Source of the DNA: Pocillopora verrucosa
Taxonomy: Eukaryota > Cnidaria > Anthozoa > Scleractinia > Pocilloporidae
DNA: 64,000 nucleotides
NCBI RefSeq assembly: GCF_036669915.1
Contig: NC_089315.1
Span: forward strand, 26,630,432 to 26,694,431
Reading direction: 5' to 3'
Both the position numbers and the translations under genes were made by a program. Position 1 is the stretch's first letter; the number at the start of each line of letters is the position of its first letter. The notes below the pieces were generated by a model, which saw only the letters and a program-made list of their open reading frames with translations, did not search any database and was not told the origin of the DNA. Positions 47,144 through 60,600 of the stretch are shown one piece after another.

Positions 47144-47253
47144 TATTAGCTGTCTTAAGTGTTAATGTTTAAGTTTTTTTCTTGTAGGCGCCTTTGAACA
47201 GTAGGATACTGGCGCGGTATAAATCTTTTATTATTATTATTATTATTATTAAT
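45790..47253 (+). mobile_element. 5'-truncated non-LTR retrotransposon (L2/CR1-like)
   Basis: The RT coding region is followed by a short 3' UTR (47144-47229, containing 'aggcgcctttgaacagtagg' and 'gcgcggtataaatc') and an (ATT)n tail at about 47227-47253. A microsatellite tail in place of poly-A is typical of L2/CR1-type elements. The 5' truncation fits normal target-primed reverse transcription. No clear target-site duplication was found by eye. Confidence 0.85.
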
Positions 47254-48202
47254 ATTATCGCGTACCCAGCTGATATTGCCTCTTTCATGCTTTGTATAAC
47301 CGGAAACTGCACTTAACTTTATTTTTCATCTGCAATGATAATTTCCGACGTGTTTTTATGAATTAATTTGTTTGTTATGTACTCTTCTATTTACAATTTC
47401 AGTCCTGGATTTTAAAGCTGCAGAACGAGGCGATTGGCCGTCTGTATTGCCTCGATCATTAAGGTCTTACAGACTCTGATAAGTTTCTCAAGTAACCATT
47501 GTGATGCGTGGGTGAATGGCTATTTCCGAAAAATGTACCTTACTATAGTCTTACCAATGTATCAATGTATTTTTTCAAAAAAGACCCCCTTTCCTCCCTT
47601 AAAAAGAAAACGCTCATTCCAGATACGCTGTCCAACACGGCGATGGAGAAATGATGCAATGGTGAAAATTATTACTGCAAGGTACAGAAAGTAATGGATA
47701 TGATCTTCATAATCAGAAAATGAAATAAAAAAGAGAAACAAGTTAATGTTAAGCCAAGGACAACTGTTTCTATCTCATTACACCCCATCTGAATGGCTTA
47801 ACAAACCACATGGCTTTAGGTTTGTGGAAAGGTGCTACACATGATGACATGATGATCAGACATTGTGTAAGTGGTAAAGTATGAGACACGGAATTGTACG
47901 AAATTTTTTAAAATTGTTTGCGAGTCCACAACTTGGAGCGGATGGGCTTGGGCTGGCTAGATAAACATATTGATGTATCCTGTAATCCTGTATGATGTAT
48001 AGTACTTCTCCATTATAAACACGTGCTTTAGGAGACAGAAGAAGAGAAACCGAAGACATCGCGGATTAGAAAACCGTTGAAGGAATCTAGTTGAAAGAAG
48101 GTGTCTGAGTCACTCATTTCTTAATGAGACTATCATAAATTAAACCAATTACGTTTGTGGTTATTAGGTGTAAACCGGACAGCGACGACTGATTTGTATT
48201 CC
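47254..48202. other. Intergenic, no gene seen
   Basis: Between the retrotransposon and the 3' end of the coiled-coil gene. The short ORFs at 47434-47694 and 47856-48059 lack any coding support. Confidence 0.5.
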
Positions 48203-50761
48203 TTATGAAGTAGTTTCCGATCGAATGTCGGAAGAAGCGCCAGGATTTTGCTTTTGCGTCAGTAGGATCTCTGTGTGGTCCAAAGATTCTCGACACCTTC
48301 TTAACCAATTAGATGCAATATCAACTTAATCACTCGCCTCTCTCCCTAGCTCCTATGCTTTATTCAGTACGCCCAATGTCAAAGTTCAGAGTTCCTTCTT
48401 GTGTTTCCTTTACCCTGTTTAAAATCTTTGATTGCTTTTAATTTGGTTTACATCTGACTTAAAACTCTTCATCTTACGGAATTTTTAAGGTAATGTTCAT
48501 TAAATGATAGAGGCCTTACATCGATTTTATTCAGATTCCATCCAATATGACATTCCAGTACAGAATATTGATAACGTCAGAAAATCAATTGAAAAGCAAC
48601 GAAGAATAAGTTTTTTTTATATATTTTCGTTCCGGGCGTAATTTAAAAGTAGATTCTTTATGAAAAGTATTTGAAGCATTAGCAGTATTATTTTTATCTG
48701 TTTTGTTTTCAGTTAAATGGAAAAAGAATTTTTATACTACTAGATTTAAAGATCTCAGCATTTTAGCCAAATTTTTCATAACCTATTGCATAATGCATTT
48801 CTTGGTATGTCACTTTGTGAACGCGTGCGGCGCAGGTTTACACGCCTTTCTTGTTTCTCTCCTTGCCGGTCATGGCAAGCCTTCATGTCCAGAATCATCA
48901 CGCTTTTCCGCTCAATAGCTGCTTTTTTCTTCGTTAGCTGTAGTACCCGCCATGTCACCTGGCTGTAAAAATCAAATTTTATAATTATAAAAGTTCTCAG
49001 GAATTGCCATGAATGGTTATTCAGTGGTTACAAATATTTACTTATTGTCAACAGTCTTTTTGCTGAGGAACGCTCCGCGCCTTTCGACGAATTCTTAGGG
49101 AAAAAATTAAATCAGAAAAAGTAATTAAGACTTCTCACTGGTCTCATTAGGCTCCTCTGGTGTTGAGTTCCGGCAGGAGCCCGATCGACTCCTGGTTCCA
49201 GTGATTATAGAGATTTAAAAGCTACAACGGAGGCCAAAACTCCTTGGGACAGTTTTTGAAATATATCCTTATCGAAATATATTTAAAAAGACCACTCTTT
49301 TGCCATTTCAGATCTTAGATCCTCCCCGTGTTGGTAAAATCAAACACCTACCACACCTTAATAAAGTTTACAAAGCGCCTAATATTCAACGTTGTTTGGG
49401 GGAGAGAGGGAAAAGCGTTCGATTATATTTAGATCACATGTAAGTGTCCTCCATTGTGGCCATTACTCTGTCAGAAAAGGCAATTAATAGCTCATTTAAC
49501 GTAAAAATCAAACCATCTGAGGTTCTTGCTGAGTTGTTCCTTAAAGCTCCCAAATTTGTAGCGCTTGTTTTATAGTGAGCATTTTTTAACTCCCACAAAA
49601 CTATAAGCTTCATCATCATCGAGACGCGGACATGAACAATAGCCCAACAAATTGCTTAAACCGCACCCAGCTTGTACCTAAAGATTTGAAATCGTTTTTT
49701 CTTGTTTCACTCACATCTGTTCTCTTAAGGATTCCATCCGCTTTTTCAGTGCTCTCTTCAGTTCACTCTCCAACCGTTCAATTTCATCCATCAATATTTG
49801 TTTATCTCTTGTGGCTTTATCGTGGCGCTCTTTAACCGCTAGCCATAACTGAGTTTTTCTTTCATTTCTTGAATCAGTTTCCTCCAAAGTATTCCTAGAA
49901 TCACAAAAATTTGGTTAAAAAAAGGTATAATGCCCAACGTGAATTGTTTTATTGTTTCTGTTTATCTGAATATCGATTTCTTGAAGTGCGTAGTATTTTA
50001 GCCAAAAGGTTTGAAGGTACGACCTCTCTCTAGGGAACTCATGCTTGAATTATTTCGTAATAATCAAAGGAAAACACATAGAACAAACAAAGCAGGGTTT
50101 CGCAGAATTTCCCACTTGCGTTACTGAGAATTCCGCACACGCTGGTTCAGTAATCTTGGACAGTATACTTTTACTTGAATCGGGCTTTTTTGTCGACAAT
50201 TCAGCACTACTCGTTCCGTTCTGCTATCTATCTATTCTATTACGATCTAATCCTAGGGTTACAAAAAATGTTACATTTATTAGCTAGAGAAATATACACC
50301 CAGATACGTAATTCCGTGTGGGATTTAAGACTTACTCACGTTCTACAACGATTCCTGGGCACTAATTGCCTATCAAACATGACTTTCCTTGACAATCATG
50401 CTGCTAAGTTCTTGCGCGCTTAAACTCCCTGGAAATATCTAATTTAATACATTACTGTTCGCAGAACTAATTTTATCATTCTATGCCGCTCCCTATTGCA
50501 TGCTACTTTTAATTGTAACGTTAACTCTGTACTTTAACGGTAACGAAATTACAACTCACTTAATACCAATCAAATTGATAATAAATCTGAGAAATCAATT
50601 TTTGCGTGGAAAAATTTCACGACAAAATACATAGATCGTTATTTTCATGAAAAAAAGAAAGAAAAACAAAGCAGATATTTACTCACCAGCCTTGCAACAA
50701 TTCCTCTTCATATTCGTTGATTGTTTTGATTCTTTTACAAAGCTCATGTTCTAAATCTTTC
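48203..50761 (-). CDS. Coiled-coil protein, 3' part of gene (unrecognised)
   Basis: Four exons on the reverse strand join in frame: 50761-50687, 49894-49715, 48962-48783, 48299-48203 (stop TAA at 48205-48203). All introns are phase 2 with GT-AG borders. The encoded C-terminal stretch of about 177 aa is strongly helical and charged (for example KDLEHELCKRIKTINEYEEE and QILMDEIERLESELKRAL), typical of a coiled coil. It is followed by a basic/serine part (RRTRSQSD) and a polar tail ending SETTS. No known family was recognised. The 5' exons are not placed; the first listed exon begins with one base of a split codon, so more coding lies upstream. A helical open stretch at about 51003-51113 (-) is a candidate, but its phase does not fit directly. 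Confidence 0.68.
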
Positions 50762-52116
50762 CTGTTAAGACAAAGTATATAAGAGATTCCGCAAGAAATC
50801 AAATTTGATGGCAGTCACTCTTAAATTTAAATGATAATTTTACTAGACCTTTTTCTTCTTTCTCTCTTCGGCTTTTCCTTTGAAAGGAAAGTTTTCAAAC
50901 GATGCCACTTCATGGTAAGGGTTAGCAGGGCAACCATTAGTGCACGACAACGAAACAAACAAATGGTTACGCATCCACCAATTAGGTGTGAACAGAAAGC
51001 GCACGCGCACAGTGTTTGATAAAACTTTGAATGGTTTCCTTCTCTACTATTTCGTGTCGCACGAAGTTATCGATATCCCTTTCATAATCACGGGTCTCGC
51101 GATACATTTCATTTCTAATTTATGAGATTTGCGATACTGCTTGTATGTTTGGATACAAACTTGTCAAGAAATTCATATATCTCGTTTTATTTTCGGGCAT
51201 CATGGCCCGTTCTTCCATAGTTCTGACAAACGGAAAGCGATCTTAAAAATAAGATCCTTAACTGTACAAAACAAAAAGTTTACATTATTTCTGAGCAAGA
51301 CGAGGATCGTATTTGTCGGAAACTCCAGTACGTGCATATTTACTCTAATTCATTCAATTTTAAAGAGAATTTCCGGCGTTTAACAAGCACAAATATTGAG
51401 TAACGAAAAACCATTGTTTATTGTACTAATCCTAAATTTCCTCATTCGAACCTCTTCTATTTTATCGACATTCAAAGCTGCTGTAAAGTCTTCGTATTTT
51501 AAAAGAAGAATTCATTTCTACTTTTAATCCAACCTCTTTGGTATTTGTGTCCCTCTTCTCTTCATTGGGTTTTCATTTTCTATTAATATTGTCATCGGGG
51601 AGTGCTTGTTTGCCGCTTGTTTTATTCTTCCCGGCTGTATTCTGGATTGTGAAAGGGGGTAACTTTCCATAGAAACTGTGGTGCCATGTTGGGGGAGAGT
51701 ATTACAAGATAATTTTGTTTCATCAACTGAGTTTATAATTTAAATTGTCACCGTAAAAACTCCTTCCGATGGCCAATTTACAAAATCAACTCAGTTGGTA
51801 AAATCAAATTACCTTGCTTTCCAGATTTCCTGCTTATCTGCTTACTGCAATAATCTACTTGGAAAAAGAGAAGTAAAAATTTAAAATTCTGCCATCTTAA
51901 TCTGTTAATACCAGCTTATTACAATAGGCGACATCTCAGCAACTACTGGCAATATCTCCCGCCAAAAAATGTTCTATTGTTTTCTCAGAGAACAGCTGAA
52001 AAATGACTTGGATGAAATTGTTTCTATTTCACGCTTATGAGCAGCTAAATAAATTTTCAACATAGAAATCCGTACATCACCTTTAGGCAAACACAAATCC
52101 TTTGGAAAGGAAGACC
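50762..52116. other. Region between the coiled-coil gene and vWA-PAN gene 1
   Basis: Probably holds 5' exons of the coiled-coil gene (- strand) and the promoter of vWA-PAN gene 1 (+), a divergent pair. A reverse-strand open stretch at 51113-51003 containing YRETRDYERDIDNF looks coding-like, but no phase-2 donor joins it to the known exon. A reverse-strand acceptor/donor pair at 51841-51811 frames a 32-bp candidate that also does not fit. Neither is called. Confidence 0.4.
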
Positions 52117-55100
52117 ATGGCTAATTTGTCGCTGTTTTGGGTCGTATTGTGGTTCTTTCGGGTAGGTATAACTGGTAATTCAAACTTACAGTTTAGTTCC
52201 CTTAGCTTTCTCTCGAAAACTTTGAATCAAAGGGTGCATTATCTGCACACTAAAGAAAAACGACGGGAAATGCGATGTACTTTGTGTTTACGCAGGAAAA
52301 TGTTACAAAAGTGCGTTGTAATTGAGAGTTTGTTCGATTTGGATACGAAGAATATCTGTTCAGATCCGCCATTTTATTTTCATGAGTAAATCATGCGAAA
52401 AGTATTCTCAGAGCTAACTCAGGCTAATAATGTATACTCATACAATTTAAGTTTGGTAACGTAAATGTTATCTTTGTGTTACCATCCACGGTTAGAAATA
52501 TTTCCGTCTGTCAAATTCATGACCGGCTCTCTTAAAATGCACCCTTCTCAAATAAAACGACGATCCGAATAACAGGGCATAAAGTGGTTATGCAGTTGTA
52601 AGGAATGGAACTGTAGCCACGCGAAGTACTTTTCTTATTGCTTTACGTTATTGGAATTCAGCTGGCATCATATTTAGCATGCTGTTCAGAAAAAGACTTC
52701 TGCCGTAACCAAAATTATACGTAGGGCCACATTTAATTCGTAGGCCAAGTAGAACAGTTGCTTAAACTACCATGACGACTAATGCTTGTGGCTAATCCCA
52801 AACAGAGCACTGAGAGATAAGAGTCAATTACAAATGTCTCTATGAAAATGGGTTTCATCCACACATTTTCCAATTTCAATGTTTTCATTTTATGAGTCTG
52901 TTGTCCTCAATAAAAGTTTATTAATAAGGCAAGCTAGCTTAGTTTTGTTACTTTTTCGAAAAAATGCGATTCAAATTTCGCATTCTGCAAAATTATTTTG
53001 CTGTTATATCAATAATGCAAAGTTGAATTGCAACTGAATGCAGTTCTTGCCAATGCGAAGTTGAATTGCAATTTAATGCAGTTCTTACTGTAGTACTTAC
53101 TTTCTAATTTAACATTCTCAAATGTTTCATTTCTGCTTTCGGCAGGGTGCTACACTTGTTATACCATCACACATTCAAGGTAAGAGAGTGATAAAAACGT
53201 TTCTGTCAGACCAATTTTTCTTTTTCAACCTAGTGTAAACGTGTATGTTTGCAGTATTGCTCAACAATTTTAGGCCCTTTTTCAAAACTGAACTGTTGAT
53301 AACACAAGTAAGAGCTTTCAGAATTCTATCATGTTTCTTCTTGAATTACTGACTTGCTCAATGAGAATGTCCAATTGTTATCAGTAGGCTGATATCGTTG
53401 TGTTAATTTACCAAAGACGAGATCTGGACACTGGTAGTTGCGGATTTACCAGTAAATAAGAAAACTAGGGACAGAAAAGCGAATCACGTACTAGGATTCT
53501 GATACAATTTTAGGGCTTGCAATGTGGAAGGTGTGATAAGCAGGTCAGTTGGCCGCAAAGCTTTGTGGGATGCGCTGACACCATAAACGCGTTTTATAAT
53601 TATTTTGGTCTTTAGAATGTCCGATTGTCCTGGATATCATTTTTATGCTCGACTCCTCAAAATCCATGAAGACCATGGAATTTGACTCCACTAAAGAAAT
53701 GATGAGCAATGTTATTTCAAATCTACGTCCTTCCACTGAAGGTGAGTCTAACTGCTAAAGAGCAAGGAATAATCTGACGTATTACCTAATTGTAGATGTA
53801 CCCATAATTAATCGGAAGTGTAAGTTGAGGTAATAATTCCAATTCTGCTGAGATAAGCTTATTCTCCGACAACGTTGTACGTCTTTGATTGATGAATCGT
53901 GGTCAGCAAACAAGCTTAGCTCTAGAGATATTTTGGGCGACCAGATTGTGACTACATAGTTCATTTCTATATATGTTGTATTTCATTGTTTCGTTATTGT
54001 AAAGCAGAGTAAACATTTGTAATGTCATCTTTAAGAAACGTCAGACTCTGTACAAGATAATCATAAATCAATCAATTTACTAATCAATAAATCTAAGAAA
54101 TCAAACGACTCGTTGAGCCTCCATCAGTCACTAAATCAATCAGCCGCTAATTCTTACATCGAACAGTAACTAATTAATGCTCGTGAAACCATTTTTTTCT
54201 TTGCCGAGAACGAATTATAACTAAGAAACTTTAATGCACCAAGCAACATTTCTCAAGTCATCGTTCAACTTTAACCTTTGCATGCAATAAAAAAATAAAA
54301 ATAAAAAGACTAAAGTGGGATTTCAATGCATCATTTCCACCGTGAATTTCCCAAAGGTTGTGCATATACGAATTTGAATCTGATTGGGTAAACATGTAAG
54401 AGAAGGGGTGGGGAGGCATTACATGCAGGAGATTTAAGCAGAGAGAGGGTGTGCATCTGGTCATACATACATTTTTCAAAGTTTTGGAAGGACATATCTC
54501 ATCAACGCAATTGAAATATGGAAAAAAATTATTATTCAGCCAATAAGATTATTCGTATGAATTTAAAATATAAAATCACCATTTTTAGGAACTCATGTCG
54601 GAATTCTGAGCTTCGCACAATCTTCGAATATTATACATTCCTTGAAAAATATTCAAGATAAAACAGCAATACAAAATGCTTTGAGTGGGGTGACTCAATG
54701 GGCAGGAGAGGCGAACACATTACTTGCATTTAATGAGGCTTACAGACAGATGAATCTGGTACAAAGTAGTGAACAACACAAGCGACGACGAGTACTGGTG
54801 TTTGGGTCAAATGGACGCTACTCATGTGAGTAGAAAAGTGATTCAGTTTCCTACTCGAAGTTCATTGATTCAGTATGCAATGTTGATATTGTAGAAGAAG
54901 TCAAATAGACCGATTGACTTGAGAATTGGTGGTTACCACTCACAGCGTACAAAAACGAGCAAAGGCAATAAAACTAGGAAACCCTAGATAAGTAGAAATT
55001 GCTTCTTTGACCAGATCGTGGGTTATTTTAGATTCTTTTTGTTCTAATTATACCGTGAAAAGCATTGTGCTCCATCAAAATGATTCGTATCAAATTCCAT

Positions 55101-56505
55101 TGCATTTTGGAAGTTATTGTCGACTTCCCTCTTACTTTTGTGTGGGACTGAAACATTCAAGCTTAGAATCGTGACCAGATGGAAAAATTTATTTAAACAA
55201 GATTTGTTCTGCCGTTGGAGGAGTGAGCAGACTTGTATCGTGCACGCGAAGAGCACTAAACGTAATTCTTCACTTCGACTAATTTCAACGTCCAAAACTT
55301 AGCAAACGAGATTTTGTTATATCAACCACAACGATATATAGGAATCAAAATGAAATTGTACCATCCTTTATGTACCTGAGGAGAAATCTCGCTTTTCTTT
55401 AAACAGTTCCAGACATGGGCATAAGTGCTGCTCAGCAGGTAAAGGATGATGGGATTGTCATTATCAGCCTGGCAGTTAGTAATAATGCGTCCAAAGCGCC
55501 ACTGCAGTCAGTTGCCACCTCCGAAAATCATGTGGTTATAGCTAATTCGCCTCGTGATGAGTCAACTATGAATGCCCTCATTTCTACGATCTGTAAAGGT
55601 AAATAACGGCAATTGTTTGCTTGTTGATCTTTAATTGTTGGCCAGGGCAGAATTTAAACAATTCATACGAAATTTAGACGCAAGGTTCAGTGTAAGTAAG
55701 TACTTTTGGTAATGGTATGGAAATTCTTGCATTTCATTTCCGAAGCATTCAACTATCACGAAGACTAAATATTGCATGGTTTTCCCTAGAGAGCAGTGAA
55801 ACTCGGAAACTTTCACTTTTTCAATTTGTTTGCGAAAACCAAGCAAATGCAAAAAGAATTTGGAAAAATTGAAATTATCAGAAATATAACTATTTAGTGT
55901 TCGCACAGATACAAAAAAACAACAACAACAACTGAAAAAAACAAACAAACCAACTGTCAGAGAACAAAAACAAAACAAAAAAAACAAACAAAAAAATAGG
56001 ATCTGACGTTTTAAGCTCTCAATCCTTTTTTTTTTTTTAATTCTCGCTGATTAGTTTTCGCCTCCAGATTACTCTGTTAATAAACACCGTACTAATCTCG
56101 AAGACAAGAGCGGTTGGTGGAACTACAAGTTTTCGCAATCCTAGTTCTTAAGGGTCAAAGAGCGCTAGTATCATTGCATTCCGCCGGTTATCTGGCCTCC
56201 ATTGGCTGTTCACTTTCACGTTACTAGTTGTTTCAACCCTTTTTGTTCCTCTAGTCGACAGGAAACCCGGATTCATCGTCTCCTTTAGTAAGAGCTCCAG
56301 ACTAAGAGATCATGTGATCGTCACGACGCATGCATGGGATGATCTCTCATGCGCTTTAAGCTGTCTTCATACAAAGAGCTGTTTTTCTTTCAACTTCAAA
56401 GAAAGTTCACAAGTTTGCGAGTTGAACCACTCCAACAAGATGACGTCACCTAAAGATCTTATCATGGACTTCCAATACAGCTATTACGAGTTAGAATTCT
56501 TATAG
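52117..56505 (+). CDS. Secreted vWA plus PAN/apple domain protein, gene 1
   Basis: Six exons: 52117-52161, 53146-53179, 53616-53741, 54589-54825, 55407-55598, 56255-56505. All are GT-AG, phase 0 then phase 1, giving 294 aa. Exons 1-2 encode a signal peptide (ANLSLFWVVLWFFRGATLV). Exons 3-5 encode one von Willebrand factor A domain: strand VLDIIFMLDSSKS with MIDAS-type DxSxS (39-43), then THVGILSFA, RVLVFGSNGRYS where a TDG-type motif would be expected, DDGIVIISLAV and VVIANSPRD. Exon 6 encodes a short PAN/apple-like domain with C-x3-C-x5-C-FSFNF and CELN. ATG 52117 is chosen because it begins the hydrophobic segment. It is extracellular, with a likely adhesion or matrix role by inference. A tandem paralogue follows. 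Confidence 0.88.
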
Positions 56506-57676
56506 AAAATAAGACTTGACACGATTTTTCTGACGCTGTACGATTTTGGTTTCAATGGTTGCTTAAGTTTATGCCTGTTTTTATGCCTGTTTGGTTTTCT
56601 AATTGTTATATTTCGAACTCCCAACCCAATCCTCTTACCGACTGGGGGATAGCGTGTCACGTGCCATGGCCAAAACTTACTGAACTCTTAGGGAAACAAA
56701 GCTCGTTAAGTTTTAAGCAAAACAACAACTTGAACTATCGACTCACATGTGATCAGGTCGTTCACTTTCAAAGCGCATCAAGTTTAAGTGTCAACCGGCC
56801 TCAAGAAAAAAATGTTTTCGCATTCTTAGTAGTAAAACGCTTTAAAAGAGGATCTGAAGAAGGAATATTGATATAAAAACTCGAAACTTACTGACGAGAC
56901 CACTCATAATTGCTACTCAGTACGAAAGCACACGAGCATCGACGACGCCGACACCCGAGTTTAATTTTTGAGTTAGGAGGTATATACTGGCACCAATATA
57001 CCACCATGGAATTTATTATACTGGCACATCATGTAATACATTTATTCCGAGATATTCGTTCCCAAAGAAACCAAAGTGTCGAAGTGGAATTCTCAGAAAG
57101 CATGATGGTTCATGATTCACAAAGCGCCACGGCTAATTCACGTTGCCAGTTTACAAACATCGAAAACAAAAGTACCGCCAATAATGATATTCGATGCGGC
57201 TACTTTTGATTAAGCAAAATCAATTAATTTTTTCTCAGTGTTTGCAGAAGAGGTGAGAAACCTGGAGCAAACCAAACGAGCTTCGAAAAAGTGTGAAAAA
57301 ACCAACCTATAAAATTTGTTTCGTTGAGGTTCCTACGGCTTAGGCTGGCAAGGTGAAAATTTACATAATAAATCTCTATCTGCTTTTTAACACAACACGC
57401 TGGACATATACCAAACGCCCCGCAGAAAGGTTCTAACTTCTTCTCTGTATTTTACAACAAATACCATGTGATATTGTACAGTTTAAAATTAAAATAAAAA
57501 CATTTTAACTATATTGCGTTCCAAGAAAAACTGAACTGCCCCTGGCTGATTGCCTTGGCCATAATTTACGCTCCGCTTAAATCGTCAACAATTCAAAAAG
57601 TAATTAACTCGCTATGATTGTGAGAATACTTTGGTTCATTCACGTTTAAATAAACACCGTTTTTACAGAAGAGATC
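56506..57676. other. Spacer between the two vWA-PAN genes
   Basis: 3' UTR of gene 1 (AATAAA-like sequences near 57368 and 57492) and promoter of gene 2. Short ORFs at 56559-56876 and 56910-57209 have no domain or splice support and are not called. Confidence 0.5.
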
Positions 57677-60600
57677 ATGTCGAGTTTGTGGCTGTTTTGG
57701 GTCTTCAAGGTAAATAGAGCTTTCAATTTTACCCGTACTCAAACTCTGACTTTGAACTTTCGGAAAACCTAATTATCCAACAACGAAGGTAATCTTATCA
57801 TCAGGTTTGATGTTATTATATTTCCACAAAATATACTTTGAGGGTCATGTTAGCAGTGAGAAAGTCATGCTAAAAAAAGTGAAATACTATTGATTGAACT
57901 TAGGATAATTTCTTTTAGAAATTGTGTTCGCTTTAATTTGGGCACACGAACGATGAAGAAAAGAAAATTTTAAGAAATTAGTATTCTTAATACACAAAAC
58001 AGATGATTCCTACCCTATACAACTTAATTTGCATGTTACTTTTTCTCGAATAATACGTGTTCTGTGAGAGTCTAATAAACAAGCGAATCAAAGCAGAAGC
58101 CAACGCAAGAAACTTAATGAACGGAGAAGCGTAATCAAAATTTTGTTCCTGAGACACCGGTTTTCGATTTTTTGTGGAGGGGGGGGGGAAGGTTCAAGCG
58201 TGAAGTGAATGTAATTAAAGACAATTTTCTACTTCATTTTTATTTTGTGCGCTATTTTGTTTTCGTTATCATGATCTAATTTTTTTTCTGCCAAGGTTGT
58301 CTTTCTTGTAACGTCAGCACACATTCCAGGTAAGCAGAAGTGTAGCAAGAGGAACTCGAATCTATCTTAAGACTCGAAAATATCTACGGACTGCTATTGT
58401 GTACCGAGGAATTAGGAACACGAGACCGAAATGGTAATAATGTTGTGGTTTTGAGAGTGGCTCGCATGTCTTAACTTTATTGCGACTGGTCAATACACGA
58501 TTGACCTGTCAGAATCAAATCAAATTGTTACCAGTTTTGTCTCTCAGTAACTTGTAGATACTTTTTTTTCACAATAATCTGAATGTTTATTGAACAGCTC
58601 ACTACTTCCGAAAAATTTTTTTAAAGAAACGTTTAGTTCCTAAGAAGTAATTTTTCACCAGAATGCCCTACTGTCCTGGACGTCATCTTCATGATTGACA
58701 CGTCAATGAATATCAATAATTCAGAGCTCACGGATACCAAGGAGTTTATCAAAAACATCATACCTTACATCAATCCCTCAATCGAAGGTACTTTAAACAA
58801 TTGAATGCCTTATCTTAATGAAGCAGGTATAGTTCATAAGAAGAGTTTTTAGTGCAGAACTAGATCTGGGATCGCACTGCTATACTTCCCACTCTAATAA
58901 CCAAGAGAACTCGCACGACCCTCACAGTCAATCAGATGCAAACGTGATACGCGCGCTTCAGTCTGAAAACTCATTGGCTCCTTGTAATGATATACTTAAC
59001 CCTAGTTGGATGTTATGATTAGCAGATTGCATCTTTGATCTCTACACGCTCTGGATTCATCGGCCAAACTGTTTGTTTATATTTTTGTCCAATTCTATAT
59101 TTTCGTTGCTTTGTTTATTCGATTTAATTGTCAGCTATTCATTTATCCCTAAGGCACTCATGTAGGAATTTTAAGCTTTTCGTCAGGGATAACTAGAAGG
59201 CATCAGATCTCCGGTACACAAGATGTTAGCACCATTCAGAGGGCTGTAGATGAGATTCAGCGCGGGATTGGGCAACCGGTTATGTATCGAGCTTTTAGTG
59301 TGGCCACAGGAGATGTCGGTGAACACCGTCCGCAAAAGGACCTCAAACGACTACTGGTTGTAGCTTCAAATGGTCGATACATACGTAAGTCTCTATTATG
59401 AAATTAGAAGATCCTCGCAGCTAAGAACACTACTGAAACTAGTAGTTGTAAGTAGGACCTGAAAAAAAATTCAGGCCCGTACGGGATATGAACCCATGAC
59501 CTCTGCGATACCGGTGCAGAATTTTTTTTTTTTCAGGTCCTACTTACAACTACTAGTTTCAGTAGTGTTCTTAGCTGCGAGGATCTTCTAATTTCATCTT
59601 TCCACCGCAGTGCAAATATGTGAATTTTCATATATCTAAATCTTCAAGTCTCTATTAGTTTAAAAAATTCTTATTTAATTTTTTAGCTCGATATGAGAAC
59701 GGATTGGGCATAGGAAATTAGCCGCATATGTAAGGTGAACGTACATTACGGCGTTCAATTTTAATCTTGAGGATTTAAGGAGTGAATTTTATACTAACCT
59801 TAACTTTAGGTCTGGCTTAATAGATTAGATGATTCTTGATGTTAAGCAAAGGCAAATTATCAACGATTGCTTTTCTCCCATCAGATCCTGATCTTGCAGT
59901 GTCGAGTGCACAACAACCGAAGGATGACGGAATTGTCATAATTAGTTTGTGGATAAACACTAATGTCACCAAAGAACAGCTGGAATCAGTTGCCACGTCA
60001 AAACGTCACGTGGTCATAGCTCACTCTTCACGTGATTACACTGCCATGAGTAACCTTGTCTCGCTGATTTGCGAAGGTAAAAAGCAAAAGCTATACTCTT
60101 CAGATTTCTACGATTTTTCCTTCACGAATTCATTTCTAGCTTGGAAACAAGGTGATTGAATTGTAACAACAACAAAAAAAAGAATTGATCCAGTTCCTCT
60201 TTGACAAATAATTAAGTGTTAACAAATGAGTTGAAAACGTAAATTGGGCGCCGTAAAGAGTTAAAAGGCTGACGTCTAGAGCGTTAGCCTTTCGTCAGAG
60301 CGATCTGACAAAGGGCTAACGAATCCAATCGCTCTGACGAAAGACTAAGGCTCGAAAAGTCAGCCTTTTAACTCTTTACGGAGGCCAATCAACGTTTTCA
60401 ACTCCGTTGTTAACACTGTATTACCTGCTATACTCTCCCACCGACGTCGCACCATAGTTTCTTTAGAAACTTACCCCCCTCTTTGACAAAATCTATTTTG
60501 ATTGGTTATGAGAGAGCCCAAGGACGGTTTTCTTAATGATCAATGACGTTAAAACTAGTGGGCTCTTTTAAATTGGTTTTGTTCTTATTTCGTTTGTATT

